Source of the DNA: Acidisoma sp. PAMC 29798
GTDB taxonomy: Bacteria > Pseudomonadota > Alphaproteobacteria > Acetobacterales > Acetobacteraceae
DNA length: 64,000 nucleotides
Assembly: GCF_030252425.1 (NCBI RefSeq)
Contig: NZ_CP126994.1
Location: forward strand, 2,847,001-2,911,000
Direction of reading: 5' to 3'
Position 1 is the stretch's first letter. Every line of letters begins with the position of its first letter. Positions 1 through 8,801 of this stretch are shown here, piece by piece. A model generated the notes under the pieces. That model saw only the letters and a list, made by a program, of their open reading frames with translations, searched no databases and was not told where the DNA came from. Made by a program: the position numbers and the translations under genes.

Positions 1-2
1 TG

Positions 3-737
3 TTCCCCATCGTGGGCCGCCTGGAGAACGACGGCTATCGCCATGCCGGGCAAGACTACCGTCTGACGCAGCACGGCTTCGCACGCGATCGCCGCTTCAC
101 CTGGCTGCTGCGGGAACAGACCGTCTGCGTGCTGCGGCTGGAGGACGATCCCGAAAGCCACATAATCTATCCCTATCCGTTCAAGCTGGAGATCACCTAT
201 CGGCTGGAGGGCGATGCCCTCACGGTCTGCTACGCCCTCGCCAATTCCGGGGAAACCGTGCTGCCGGCCGCGCTGGGCGCCCACCCCGCCTTCATCTGGC
301 CGATCCTGCCGGGGATCGCGAAGGAGGCGCATGAGCTTCGCTTCGCACGCGACGAAACCCTGCCCATCCATGGGGTTGCGGGCGGGTTGCTGACGACGGC
401 GATGAAACCCTCCCCAGTTCATGACCACGTTCTGGCCCTGGAGCCTGACCTGTTCGCGGAGGACGCGCTAGTCTTCACCCAGCCCGCCAGCCGCTCGGTG
501 CGCTTTTCGGCGCGTGGCACGCCGGTGATCGCAGTGTCCTGGGAAGGATTTGAGCAACTCGGCGTTTGGTCCAAGCCGAGCGGCGGGGATTTCCTCTGCA
601 TCGAGCCGTGGCACGGCTATGCGAGCCCCGAGGGTTTCACAGGCGACCTGACCGACAAGCCGGGCATGATGCTGCTGCCGCCCGGCACGCGACGTGACCT
701 GTCCTGGACCGTGCGGTTGCTGCCGGCCGAGGGCTGA
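3..737 (+). CDS. Aldose 1-epimerase family protein, 5' end cut by window
   Basis: The reading frame is open to the left window edge, so the true start lies outside; the visible part is about 244 residues. The family interconverts anomers of aldoses such as galactose or glucose in the cytoplasm. The opening residues FPIVGRL and the following QHGFARD match the conserved N-terminal blocks of the galactose mutarotase fold, AHPAFIWP carries the usual active-site His region, and the late WSKPSGGDFLCIEPW block matches the end of the family. It ends two bases before the convergent AraC-type gene, so nothing links them in an operon. The exact sugar cannot be told. Confidence 0.85.
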   Translation, partial: FPIVGRLENDGYRHAGQDYRLTQHGFARDRRFTWLLREQTVCVLRLEDDPESHIIYPYPFKLEITYRLEGDALTVCYALANSGETVLPAALGAHPAFIWPILPGIAKEAHELRFARDETLPIHGVAGGLLTTAMKPSPVHDHVLALEPDLFAEDALVFTQPASRSVRFSARGTPVIAVSWEGFEQLGVWSKPSGGDFLCIEPWHGYASPEGFTGDLTDKPGMMLLPPGTRRDLSWTVRLLPAEG

Positions 738-739
738 CG

Positions 740-1684
740 TCAGTCGGCCGCTTGCGCGCGCTGATCGGGGTCGATGGCTGTTCCGCCGCGACTATATTGG
801 CGGGGTGAACAGCCCATGATCCTTTTGAACGCGGTGCTGAAGGCACTTTCGGACTCGTAGCCGAGCGATAGGGCAATGACCGACACGGGGTCGTTGGACG
901 TCGCCAGCCTGTCTCCCGCCAAAGCCATGCGCCAGCGCGACAGATACTCCATGGGGGACGACCCCACCGTTGCCTTGAACTTCAGCGCGAAGGTTGATCG
1001 GGACATGCCGACCTGGTCTGCCAGCGCCTGCACGGTCCAGGCCTGCGCCGGATCGCGGTGCATGGCGTTGATCGCGGCACTCATTTGCTTATCCGCAAGG
1101 GCGAAGAGCCAACCGACGCCGCCGCGCATCCCCTCCGCCAAATGGAGCCGCAGGGCCTGCACCAGCATCATATGGGCGAGGTGTTGGGCGAGCAGGAAGC
1201 CGCCGGGCTGCTGCTGCTGCAATTCCTCCCGCATGCGCTCCATGGACCAGCGCAGCGCCGCCCGATCCGCTTCCTTCTGGATATGCACGATGGGCGGCAG
1301 CGCCCCCAGCAAGATGCTCGCGTGATTGCCATCAAGGGTGAAGAAGCTGCCGGTGAGAAAGAAATCCCCACCGCCATTGTGGATGGCGACGTTCCCCTTT
1401 CGTGGTCCGGCGAAAATCGCCTCGGCCGAAATGGGTGGGAGTGTCAGATCACTGGCAAGCCGGAAGGGTCGGCCCCCCGGCAGCAGGAAGCAGTCCCCGG
1501 CGGTGAGCCGCACCGGATCCGCGACACCCTCGACCGCAAGCCAGCATCGGCCGGACACCAACGCGTAGCATTTGATGCCCTCATGGCGGTGGAATTGGAC
1601 CGACCACGCGCCGCCGAAGTTCAGGCCTCCGGCGGCGTAGGACCGCGGCTTCAGCAGTGACAGCACGTCAGAAAGGGGATCCAT
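740..1684 (-). CDS. AraC family transcriptional regulator with N-terminal cupin
   Basis: A 314-residue regulator. Residues about 15-190 form a cupin-like sensor domain (AraC_binding / cupin_6 type, with HRHEGIKCYALVSG near the start), and residues about 205-300 are the paired helix-turn-helix DNA-binding domain, including WTVQALADQVGMSRSTF, GYESESAFSTAFKR and the closing SPRQYSR. It is divergent from the NAD(P)-dependent epimerase at 1808, across a 123-base intergenic stretch, so that gene is the most likely target; this is inference from position only. The start chosen is the ATG at 1684. Confidence 0.88.
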   Translation of the reverse strand: MDPLSDVLSLLKPRSYAAGGLNFGGAWSVQFHRHEGIKCYALVSGRCWLAVEGVADPVRLTAGDCFLLPGGRPFRLASDLTLPPISAEAIFAGPRKGNVAIHNGGGDFFLTGSFFTLDGNHASILLGALPPIVHIQKEADRAALRWSMERMREELQQQQPGGFLLAQHLAHMMLVQALRLHLAEGMRGGVGWLFALADKQMSAAINAMHRDPAQAWTVQALADQVGMSRSTFALKFKATVGSSPMEYLSRWRMALAGDRLATSNDPVSVIALSLGYESESAFSTAFKRIMGCSPRQYSRGGTAIDPDQRAQAAD

Positions 1685-1807
1685 GCACGCTCCGGACGAT
1701 CACGAAGATAATGCGGATTTTACAGCATAGATCGTGTTTGTTCAATTCCTTAGCTTGCGCGTCACGGGGCCGCCGAGCGGTCGCGACAGAGAGCAAAGGA
1801 GGTCGCC

Positions 1808-2698
1808 ATGCGTGTCTTCGTCACAGGTGCCACAGGATTTGTCGGGTCCGCCGTCGTGGCCGAACTGATGGACGCCGGACATCAGGTTCTCGGTCTGGCG
1901 CGGTCCGATGCGGGTGCCGCATCCCTCGTCGCTGCCGGCGCCGAGGTGCTTCGCGGGGACCTTCAGGACCTGGAGAGCCTGCGGAGCGGGGCCGCCCAAT
2001 CGGACGGCGTGATCCACACCGCCTTCATCCATGATTTCTCGAACATCCAGGAGAGTTGCGCCATCGACGCAGTCGCTATCGAGGCGCTTGGCGCCGCGCT
2101 CGCCGGCTCCGACCGCCCCTTGATCGTCACCTCCGGCGCGGCGCTTCTGTCGCCAGGGCGTCTCGGGACGGAGGACATGATCGCTCCTAAGTTAGACGCG
2201 ATGCCGCGTGTTTCGGAACAGGTGGCCTTTGAGGCGGCGGTCGGCGGCGTGCGCGTAGCGGTGGTGCGGCTTCCGCCCTCGGTCCACGGTGACCACGATC
2301 ACGGCTTCGTTCCGATGATCATCGGCATCGCGCGCGCCAAGGGGGTCTCGGCCTATGTCGGCGAAGGGCTCAACCGCTGGCCGGCGGTACACCGCCTCGA
2401 CGCTGCCCGAGTCTTTAGACTGGTGCTGGAAAAAGGCGTCGCGGGCGCTCGCTATCACGCGATTGCGGAGGAAGGCGTGCCCTTCCGTGACATCGCCGGC
2501 GTCATTGGCCGCCGCCTGAACCTGCCGGTCGTCAGCCTTGCCCCGGAAGAGGCGGCCGCGCATTTCGGCTGGTTCACGCATTTCGCGTCGATCGACTGCC
2601 CTGCCTCAAGCGCCAAGACACGGGAAGAGCTTGGCTGGGCACCGACCCAGCCCGGGCTCATTCCCGATATCGATCGGCCAATTTATTTCGAGGGGTGA
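1808..2698 (+). CDS. NAD(P)-dependent epimerase/reductase, extended or atypical SDR
   Basis: A 296-residue Rossmann-fold protein. The N-terminal TGATGFVG is the glycine-rich dinucleotide-binding motif of extended SDRs, and RGDLQD and ARSDAG are the usual second and third strand elements. The typical YxxxK catalytic pair is not obvious; the region after the VTSG strand has instead [11 protein letters not shown], as in the atypical SDR subfamily often labelled NAD-dependent epimerase/dehydratase. A good ribosome site, AAGGAGG, sits 6 bases before the ATG. It is divergent from the AraC-type regulator, which may control it. Substrate unknown. Confidence 0.85.
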   Translation: MRVFVTGATGFVGSAVVAELMDAGHQVLGLARSDAGAASLVAAGAEVLRGDLQDLESLRSGAAQSDGVIHTAFIHDFSNIQESCAIDAVAIEALGAALAGSDRPLIVTSGAALLSPGRLGTEDMIAPKLDAMPRVSEQVAFEAAVGGVRVAVVRLPPSVHGDHDHGFVPMIIGIARAKGVSAYVGEGLNRWPAVHRLDAARVFRLVLEKGVAGARYHAIAEEGVPFRDIAGVIGRRLNLPVVSLAPEEAAAHFGWFTHFASIDCPASSAKTREELGWAPTQPGLIPDIDRPIYFEG

Positions 2699-2710
2699 GG
2701 CCAGGTGGTT

Positions 2711-3463
2711 TTAGAACTGGACGCCGCGCGTCAGCGCGCCGTCCACCACCAGATTAGTGCCGGTGATGAAGCTGGCCGCGGGGCTTGCGAGGAAGACGGT
2801 CGCACGGGCCATCTCCTCCGGCTTGCCCATGCGGCCCGTGGGGTTCATCGCCATCGCCTGGGCGAAAAACTCGGGCATGCCCTGCTCGACCTGCTGCCAG
2901 ATGCCGCCAGGAAAATAGGTATTGCCCGGCGACACCGTATTGGCGCGGATGCCCTTGCCCGCGAGGTGGAAGGCGAGGCCCTGGGCATAGTGAATGAGGG
3001 CCGCCTTGAAAGCGCCATACGGACCATAGGCGAAGTCGATCTCCCGCCCTGAGACGCTGGAGATGATGACGATGGAGGCAGCGTCGGACTTTTCCAACCA
3101 GGGCATCGCGGCATCGACGACGCCGACCGTGCCCATAATATCGACGTCGAAACCCGCCTTCCAGGCGACGGCATCGCGGTTCACGTTCAGGGCGCTGACA
3201 TTGGGCACGACGATGTCGATGCCGCCCAATTCGGCCGCCGAATGCGCGACCCAGGCCTGCACCGCCGCCGTGTCGGCCACGTCAAGAGCTGTGCCGATGG
3301 TGCAGTGGCCGAGTGTCATAACCGCTTGCGCGACCTCCTCGGCGTTGCGAGCGCAGAGGGAGACAACCGCGCCTTCGGCCACGAAAATCTCGGCGATCGA
3401 ACGGCCGATGCCCTTGGTGCCGCCGGTGACCAGAACCTTCTTACCCGTCAGACCGAGATCCAT
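2711..3463 (-). CDS. SDR family oxidoreductase (classical)
   Basis: A 250-residue classical short-chain dehydrogenase. TGGTKGIG at residues about 14-21 binds the cofactor, the NVSAL region replaces the common NNAG strand motif, SSVSG carries the catalytic Ser, and YGAFK gives the YxxxK motif. The C-terminal block FITGTNLVVDGALTRG is the standard SDR ending. It converges on the epimerase gene upstream in the window, with 12 bases between the stops, so the two genes are not co-transcribed. The substrate cannot be inferred; both 3-oxoacyl reductases and sugar or alcohol dehydrogenases look like this. Confidence 0.88.
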   Translation of the reverse strand: MDLGLTGKKVLVTGGTKGIGRSIAEIFVAEGAVVSLCARNAEEVAQAVMTLGHCTIGTALDVADTAAVQAWVAHSAAELGGIDIVVPNVSALNVNRDAVAWKAGFDVDIMGTVGVVDAAMPWLEKSDAASIVIISSVSGREIDFAYGPYGAFKAALIHYAQGLAFHLAGKGIRANTVSPGNTYFPGGIWQQVEQGMPEFFAQAMAMNPTGRMGKPEEMARATVFLASPAASFITGTNLVVDGALTRGVQF

Positions 3464-3558
3464 CGTCGTGCCCTATCCTGCGTGTTGCGGGTGCAACGCT
3501 AGAGGATTTGGGCGAATGCGCTAGGCGCCGGTCATAAGGCAGCGGTCATTTTTACCAC

Positions 3559-3588
3559 CGTCATTCCCGATCAAGTCGGGGGACGACG
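3559..3588. repeat. Short palindromic repeat, CGTCAT...family, copy 1
   Basis: An imperfect palindrome: CGTCATTCCCGA, then TCAAG, then TCGGGGGACGACG. It shares the layout of the elements at 19397-19427 and 62286-62367 (outer CGTCAT/ATGACG, GC-rich stem, inner GATCAAGTC or GACTTGATC loop). It lies between the SDR start and the EcsC gene stop. Such REP-like units are common between genes in alphaproteobacteria and may act as transcript ends. Confidence 0.7.
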
Positions 3589-3605
3589 AATGTTTGTGTC
3601 AGACC

Positions 3606-4553
3606 CTACCCAACCTCCGCCGGCATCGGCGGCAGAAGCGTCGGTTGGCCCTGGACACGACGCGACCGCCTGCGGTTCGCCGCCCGCGCCTGCTCCACCA
3701 GCCGGTCCAGGCAGGCGCGTACCTGTTCGGGGTCATAGCGACGCTCCAGCGCGCGGATGCTGAAATGGACCCGCGCCATCTGCTGGTAATAGTCCATGAA
3801 AGCGTAGTTTAGCGCGCCGCCCGCAGCGGCGCCGATCACCGGCACGACCCGCGTCATCAGCTTCTGGGAGAAGGAGATGCCCAGCAGCGTGGCGATCCGG
3901 CGCATGAAGCCATCCACGGCAAGGCGGCTAAGGGCTGCGCGCGCCGCCCAATAGCCGGCCTGACCCTCGGCGCCCTCACGATGTTCGCTCAGGGCGAAGA
4001 CCTCCAAGCAGGCGCGCCGGCCGGCCGGTGACGACGGGTCTTCGCCGTAGGATCGCGCGATGCCGGCGATGGACCGCAGCATCAGGCCCGTAGTGAGCGG
4101 AATATCCACCATCATGCCCGGCGCGCCCAGGAAGCCGGTCGCGGCGCCACTGATGGTGCTGACCAGCTTGTGGCGTCGGCTGGCCGTGGTCGCGGCAGCG
4201 GCCTCGGTCAGGGCGATCTCGTCCATGCCGCGCGTGGCCGCGTCATAGAGCCGATTGAGGCTCAGCTCGACCAGCTTGCGGGCGCTGAAACCGCTATTGT
4301 TCATGACGAAGCGACCGGCGGCATTGATGAAGCCTTCGGTCTGGTCGCCGACGAAACTGCCCATGCGGAAGGCGAGGCCGCGCTCGGTGGCGAGGATTTC
4401 GGCCGCCGTCCGCAGATGCTCCATATCCTCGGGCACGATGCCGGCGCAGGCATTGCCGAGATCGGCGTCGATCTTGCCGGCCACGACGCTGCCACCCTGG
4501 GCGAGTTCGCGGTCGATGGCTTTAGTGGTCCAGCTATCGCTCGGTGCGTTCAT
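3606..4553 (-). CDS. EcsC family protein
   Basis: A 315-residue protein resembling the EcsC family, named after a Bacillus protein encoded with the EcsAB ABC transporter; the biochemical role of the family is not established. Visible features are a Gly/Ala-rich hydrophobic stretch near residues 150-190 (ISGAATGFLGAPGMMVDIPL) and a second near 245-265 (VVPVIGAAAGGALNYAFMDYY), which are the conserved blocks of the family and may contact membrane. The C-terminal tail is basic. It stands alone: the next gene on the same strand begins 66 bases upstream, and no ABC transporter is adjacent. Confidence 0.8.
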   Translation of the reverse strand: MNAPSDSWTTKAIDRELAQGGSVVAGKIDADLGNACAGIVPEDMEHLRTAAEILATERGLAFRMGSFVGDQTEGFINAAGRFVMNNSGFSARKLVELSLNRLYDAATRGMDEIALTEAAAATTASRRHKLVSTISGAATGFLGAPGMMVDIPLTTGLMLRSIAGIARSYGEDPSSPAGRRACLEVFALSEHREGAEGQAGYWAARAALSRLAVDGFMRRIATLLGISFSQKLMTRVVPVIGAAAGGALNYAFMDYYQQMARVHFSIRALERRYDPEQVRACLDRLVEQARAANRRRSRRVQGQPTLLPPMPAEVG

Positions 4554-4618
4554 CGGATGTCTCCTGTTGCAGGAGATGTGGGGCGAAAGTTTCCCTGCGG
4601 GAGGGGGGCTCGCTCAGG

Positions 4619-5053
4619 TCATGCCTGCGGCGGCGAATTGCCCTTGAGGTAAACGATCACGACTGAGGCAAGGGTCGAAAAGAACGACACCCCGCCGACC
4701 CAGGGATTGGCGAAAAGCCCTAAAACGACGGATGCGACGATAAGAACGAGCACGAGCAAAAAGGGTAAAATGCGGTGCAGTGATGCGTCCATGCGCTGCA
4801 CGTCCGCCGCAGCCTTCTCCATGGCACGGGTGTGGTCCATGTTGATCTCAGCTTGGTTTATGATCCATTCGGCAGCGCCAGGCACCTGCCTATAGGCGAT
4901 CAACTCGTCCGCCGCCGGCAGTGGTCCGCTCGTCGTCTGAAAGGATATGTGCTGGATGGGTGAGGGCGTCGGCGGAAAAGCCGGCTGACCGGAATAGAGC
5001 TTTGGCGGACCCGCTACGGCTGAGCCATCGGGCTCATCTGGGGTATCGGACAC
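4619..5053 (-). CDS. DUF2335 predicted membrane protein
   Basis: A 144-residue protein matching the DUF2335 pattern: SGPLPAADELIAYRQVPGAAEWI followed by a charged helix (EINMDHTRAMEKAAADVQRMD), then two membrane segments near residues 92-113 and 118-138 with a short turn. The N-terminal 45 residues are Pro/Ser-rich and poorly structured. Function is unknown; some members are phage- or island-associated. The GTG at 5053 overlaps the upstream small gene by 20 bases, which suggests translational coupling; a later start is possible because the N-terminus is not conserved. Confidence 0.75.
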   Translation of the reverse strand: MSDTPDEPDGSAVAGPPKLYSGQPAFPPTPSPIQHISFQTTSGPLPAADELIAYRQVPGAAEWIINQAEINMDHTRAMEKAAADVQRMDASLHRILPFLLVLVLIVASVVLGLFANPWVGGVSFFSTLASVVIVYLKGNSPPQA

Positions 5054-5273
5054 GACCGGCCGTCAAAGCAGCCCGAAGGGCGGACCCGACGCGTGCAAAT
5101 CCGGCCCTGGTAATCGCATCGACATCCATACCAACCGGTTTCGGCTTGCGCGGAGAAAAATCCAGCAATTCGCCAAAGCCCTGTCGGTAGGTCGGAGCCT
5201 GAAAGCCCGGCGCAATGCGCCCGTCCTGCTCAATCTTGATCAATCCGGGGACATCTGTCTTGCGGGTCGTCAT
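5034..5273 (-). CDS. Small hypothetical protein, 79 aa, upstream of DUF2335 gene
   Basis: The frame extends further upstream to 5330, but the ATG at 5273 (MTTRKTDVPGLIK) gives the most protein-like start. The product is basic, without membrane segments or signal peptide. A YRQGFGELLDFSPRKPKPVG stretch in the middle is the only distinctive block, and I do not recognise the family. Its stop lies 17 bases inside the DUF2335 gene, so the two are probably one transcript. The tight overlap supports a real gene; there is nothing in the sequence to assign a role. Confidence 0.5.
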   Translation of the reverse strand: MTTRKTDVPGLIKIEQDGRIAPGFQAPTYRQGFGELLDFSPRKPKPVGMDVDAITRAGFARVGSALRAALTAGRVRYPR

Positions 5274-5355
5274 GAAGCATCTCCGCGCGGCGTCACACAG
5301 CCGCTGCCGCCGATAGTGGGGATATTGCAACAGGACTCAAGTGAATTCCGCACCA

Positions 5356-6642
5356 TCAGGGCGCGCCGTCTTCACTGGACCTGGCAATTACCCAACGGCT
5401 GAGAACGCGGCAGGCGGCGTCGAAATCCTCCATCCGCATCGCCTCGCGCGCATTGTGGCTGCCGAACTGGTTGCGTACGAAAACCAGGCAGGCCGGAATG
5501 CCCGCCTGGGCGAAGGCGGCCGTGTCATGCCCACCGCCGGACAGCATCGGCACGAAGGCGACATCCGCCGTCGTCGCGGCCTCGGCCAGTTCGGCATAGA
5601 CGGCAGCGTCCATCTTGCTCGATAGGCTGCCGCTCTCGGCGCCGAGGTCGAAGCGGACGCGCCGGCTGACCTCGATCTCCTCCACCAGCCGGATCAGCGC
5701 GGCATGCAGCAGATCGACGCTGGCGCGGCTCTCGCTTCGCATATCGAGCTCGAACCGCGCCTCGCCGGGGATCAGCGTGAAGCCGGCTTCGGGTGCGGTC
5801 GCGAGCACGCAGAAGGTGCAGACGAGAGCATGACCCTCCGTCTCCAGCCGCGCCCATTCGGCATCGAGCCGATAGGCAAGCTCTGCCAGCGCCATCGCCG
5901 CATCCTTGCGCAGACGACGGGGCGTGGCGCCGGAATGGTTGTATTCGCCGAAGACCCGCGCTGCGCGATACCGGCGCGAACCCGGAATGCCCGTGACGAG
6001 ACCAAGCGGAATTTCGCCCTCATCCAGCAGCGGCCCCTGCTCGATATGCAATTCGACGAAGGCCGCCACGGTGTCGACTGTGAGCGTTGCACGACCGGCG
6101 CGCACGGCCTCCGGGTCGAAGCCTTCCTCGGCCATATGCGCGGCGAGGGTGCGGCCGTCATCCTGACGCGGCACGTCCAGCGCTTCGGACGGGAGGCGAC
6201 CGAGCGCGGCCCGGCTGCCGACGTAACTCACGGGAAACCAGCTTCCCGCCTCCTCCGAACGGATCGCCATCACCGTTACGTCCCGCGCCGGTCTGAACCC
6301 GGCATGGACAAGGCCGGCGACCACAGACAGACCGGCGAGCACGCCTGCCGCGCCATCGTAATTGCCGCCGGAGCGCACGCTGTCGAGATGGCTGCCGAGG
6401 ATGATGCGCGGCAGGCCAGGGTCGGTGCCCGGCAAGGTCATATACAGATTACCGGCGTGATCCGGTTCGACCCGCAGCCCAAGCGCCTCAGCCTCCGCCG
6501 CGACCAAAGCATGCGCGGCCGTCTCCTTCGGGCCATAGGCTTCGCGCGTAATGCCAAGGCCATCGAAGCTCATGGCATGCAGCGCGGCAAACAGGCGCGG
6601 CGCGATGGCGAGATCGGGAAAGAGGTTCGGGCGAGGATTCAT
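5356..6642 (-). CDS. Zn-dependent hydrolase, N-carbamoyl-L-amino acid hydrolase / allantoate amidohydrolase family (M20)
   Basis: A 428-residue amidase of the hydantoinase/carbamoylase family, which removes carbamoyl or ureido groups from amino acids, 3-ureidopropionate or allantoate, releasing ammonia and carbon dioxide. Metal-site motifs are visible: GSHLDSVRSGGNYDGAAGV, the HIEQGPLLD block, and the C-terminal GGGHDTAAFAQAGIP followed by FGSHNAREAM. I took the ATG at 6642 rather than 6747, because the extra 35 residues would run into the promoter region of the divergent aminotransferase and do not resemble the family. Substrate is undetermined; the aminotransferase next door fits beta-alanine or ureide metabolism. 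Confidence 0.85.
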   Translation of the reverse strand: MNPRPNLFPDLAIAPRLFAALHAMSFDGLGITREAYGPKETAAHALVAAEAEALGLRVEPDHAGNLYMTLPGTDPGLPRIILGSHLDSVRSGGNYDGAAGVLAGLSVVAGLVHAGFRPARDVTVMAIRSEEAGSWFPVSYVGSRAALGRLPSEALDVPRQDDGRTLAAHMAEEGFDPEAVRAGRATLTVDTVAAFVELHIEQGPLLDEGEIPLGLVTGIPGSRRYRAARVFGEYNHSGATPRRLRKDAAMALAELAYRLDAEWARLETEGHALVCTFCVLATAPEAGFTLIPGEARFELDMRSESRASVDLLHAALIRLVEEIEVSRRVRFDLGAESGSLSSKMDAAVYAELAEAATTADVAFVPMLSGGGHDTAAFAQAGIPACLVFVRNQFGSHNAREAMRMEDFDAACRVLSRWVIARSSEDGAP

Positions 6643-6718
6643 GGCAGAAGAGTGCACCGCCCCTTCACGAGGCTCAAGCGGGCGGTCATCATGGGTCAAC
6701 TTTAGGAGCCCGAACCGA

Positions 6719-8122
6719 ATGACCCCACCCGCCCGGCCGAATTCCACCGCCGCCCGCGACGTCGCCAGCGTCTTCCACCCCTATACCGACGTGCGCGCCC
6801 ATGAGGCGAACGGCCCGACCATCATCAGTCGCGGCCAAGGCGTCTATGTTCATGACGAGGCCGGCAAACCCTATATCGATGTCGTCGCGGGGCTTTGGTG
6901 CGCATCCCTCGGCTTCAGCAACGAGCGGCTGGTGAAGGCGGCCGAGGCGCAAATGCGTGCGCTGCCCTTCTACCACTCCTTCGCCTCTAAAACGCATAAC
7001 CGCATGATCGAACTGGCGGAGATGCTGCTGGAGCGCGCGCCAGTGCCGATGAGCAAGGTGTTCTTCGCCAATTCCGGATCGGAAGCGAATGACAGCGCCA
7101 TCAAGATGATCTGGTACTATAATAATGCACGCGGCCTGCATCAAAAGAAGAAGCTGATCGGGCGCATCAAGGGCTATCACGGCGTGACCGTCGCCTCGGC
7201 CTCTCTCACCGGCCTGCCCTATAATCACCGCTCTTTCGATCTCCCGCTGCCCGGCTTCCTGCATACGATGACGCCACATTTCTACCACGGCGCCCTGCCC
7301 GGCGAGACCGAGGAAGACTTCGCGACCCGCTGCGCCACCGAGCTGGAGACGATGATCCTGGCCGAGGGGCCGGAGACGATTGCCGCAATGTTCGCCGAGC
7401 CCGTGATGGGCGCTGGCGGCGTGATTGTGCCGCCGACCGGCTACTTCCCCAAAATCCAGGCGGTTTTGCAGAAATACGACATCCTGCTGGTCGCCGATGA
7501 GGTGATCTGCGGCTTTGGCCGGACCGGCAATTACTGGGGCAGCCAGACCTTCGGCGTCGAGCCCGATATCCTGACCTGCGCCAAGGCTTTGTCCTCCGCC
7601 TATCTGCCGATCAGCGCGGTGATGGTGAACGACAAGGTGTTTCAGGTCATCGCCGACGAAAGCCATGCCATCGGCACCTTCGGCCACGGCTACACCTATT
7701 CCGGCCATCCGGTCGCCGCCGCCGTGGCGGTGGAAACGCTGAAGATCTACGACGAGACCCATATCCTCGATCATGTCGCCGTTGTCGGCGCCCATATGCA
7801 GGCCGAGCTGCGCCGGCGCTTCACTGACCATCCGCTTGTGGGTGAAGTGCGCGGCGTCGGGCTGATCGCGGCCATGGAACTGGTCGAGGACAAAGCGACC
7901 CATCGCAACTTCGATTTCGGCCGTAAGATCGCGGCGCGGACGACGAAGATCATGGAAGCGAACGGCGTCATCGGCCGCCCGCTGCCTGGCGATGGTCTCG
8001 CGTTCAGCCCACCGCTGATCATCACCACGGCCGAGATCGACACGGTGCTGGATGGCGTCGCTAAGGCGCTGGAAACGCTGACGATGGAGCTGCGCCAGGA
8101 AGGGTTGAAGCGTGTCGGCTAG
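6719..8122 (+). CDS. Class III pyridoxal-phosphate aminotransferase (omega-amino acid type)
   Basis: A 467-residue aminotransferase of the AGAT_II subgroup, which moves amino groups from omega-amino acids, beta-alanine, putrescine-like amines or amino alcohols to pyruvate or another keto acid. ANSGSEANDSAIK binds the cofactor phosphate, VADEVICGFGRTG contains the cofactor-contacting Asp, and the Schiff-base Lys is in CAKALSSAYLPISAV. The start is the ATG at 6719, preceded by AGGAG; an upstream in-frame ATG at 6551 would overlap the divergent hydrolase. The stop overlaps the TrpF-like gene by 11 bases, indicating an operon. Confidence 0.9.
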   Translation: MTPPARPNSTAARDVASVFHPYTDVRAHEANGPTIISRGQGVYVHDEAGKPYIDVVAGLWCASLGFSNERLVKAAEAQMRALPFYHSFASKTHNRMIELAEMLLERAPVPMSKVFFANSGSEANDSAIKMIWYYNNARGLHQKKKLIGRIKGYHGVTVASASLTGLPYNHRSFDLPLPGFLHTMTPHFYHGALPGETEEDFATRCATELETMILAEGPETIAAMFAEPVMGAGGVIVPPTGYFPKIQAVLQKYDILLVADEVICGFGRTGNYWGSQTFGVEPDILTCAKALSSAYLPISAVMVNDKVFQVIADESHAIGTFGHGYTYSGHPVAAAVAVETLKIYDETHILDHVAVVGAHMQAELRRRFTDHPLVGEVRGVGLIAAMELVEDKATHRNFDFGRKIAARTTKIMEANGVIGRPLPGDGLAFSPPLIITTAEIDTVLDGVAKALETLTMELRQEGLKRVG

Positions 8123-8789
8123 ACGCACCCGCGTCAAAATCTGCTGCATCGCTTCCGTGGCTGAAGCCGCCATGGCCGTGGCGTCGGGGGCCGATGCGGT
8201 CGGTTTGGTGGGGGCCATGCCGTCCGGCCCCGGCCCAATCCCCGAGGACTTGATCGCGGAGATCGCCGGCACCGTGCAGCCACCCGTCGCGAGCGTGCTG
8301 CTCACCGCGGCGGAGACGGCCACCGAGATCGTCGCACAGGTGATGGCGGCCGGCGTCACCTGCGTGCAGATCGTGCGCCACATCGACCCGGCGGAGGCGG
8401 CCGCCCTCGCCGATCTGCTGCCAAGCCTGCGGCGCATCCAGGTGATCCATGTCGAGAGCGAGGCGGCGCTGACGCTCATTCCGCTCTATGCGCCCCATGC
8501 CGACGCCTTCTTGCTCGACAGCGGAAAGCCATCGGCGGCGCAGGTCACGCTGGGCGGCACTGGATTGGTGCATAATTGGGCGATCAGCGAGGCCTTCGTG
8601 GAAGCCTCGCCCCTGCCGGTGTTTCTGGCGGGCGGGCTAAACCCCGGCAATGTCGGGGACGCGATCCGCCGTGTACGACCCTTCGGCGTCGACGTCTGTT
8701 CTGGTCTGCGGACGGACGGACATCTCGATGCCGTCAAGCTGCAGGCTTTCATGACTGCGGTTACGGCAGCGGACCAGATTCGGACGTAA
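8112..8789 (+). CDS. Phosphoribosylanthranilate isomerase-like protein (divergent TrpF homologue)
   Basis: A 225-residue TIM-barrel protein. It keeps KIC at residues 9-11 with the catalytic Cys11, the LLD strand with Asp136, and the phosphate-binding ends GGTG, LAGGLNPGNV and GVDVCSGLR. It lacks the SPR motif after strand 2 (MPSGPGP here) and the QLHG motif in the middle (QIVRH here). It starts with GTG inside the aminotransferase gene, and no other trp gene is nearby. It could be the housekeeping isomerase but more likely serves a related reaction in this operon; that is inference. Confidence 0.7.
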   Translation: MSARRTRVKICCIASVAEAAMAVASGADAVGLVGAMPSGPGPIPEDLIAEIAGTVQPPVASVLLTAAETATEIVAQVMAAGVTCVQIVRHIDPAEAAALADLLPSLRRIQVIHVESEAALTLIPLYAPHADAFLLDSGKPSAAQVTLGGTGLVHNWAISEAFVEASPLPVFLAGGLNPGNVGDAIRRVRPFGVDVCSGLRTDGHLDAVKLQAFMTAVTAADQIRT

Positions 8790-8801
8790 GGAGGGCAGGC
8801 G

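Noticed and set aside
6689-8479. Long 596-codon minus-strand frame opposite the aminotransferase
   Set aside because: It is the complement of real genes in a GC-rich genome; its protein is a run of low-information residues, while the plus strand shows clear enzyme motifs.
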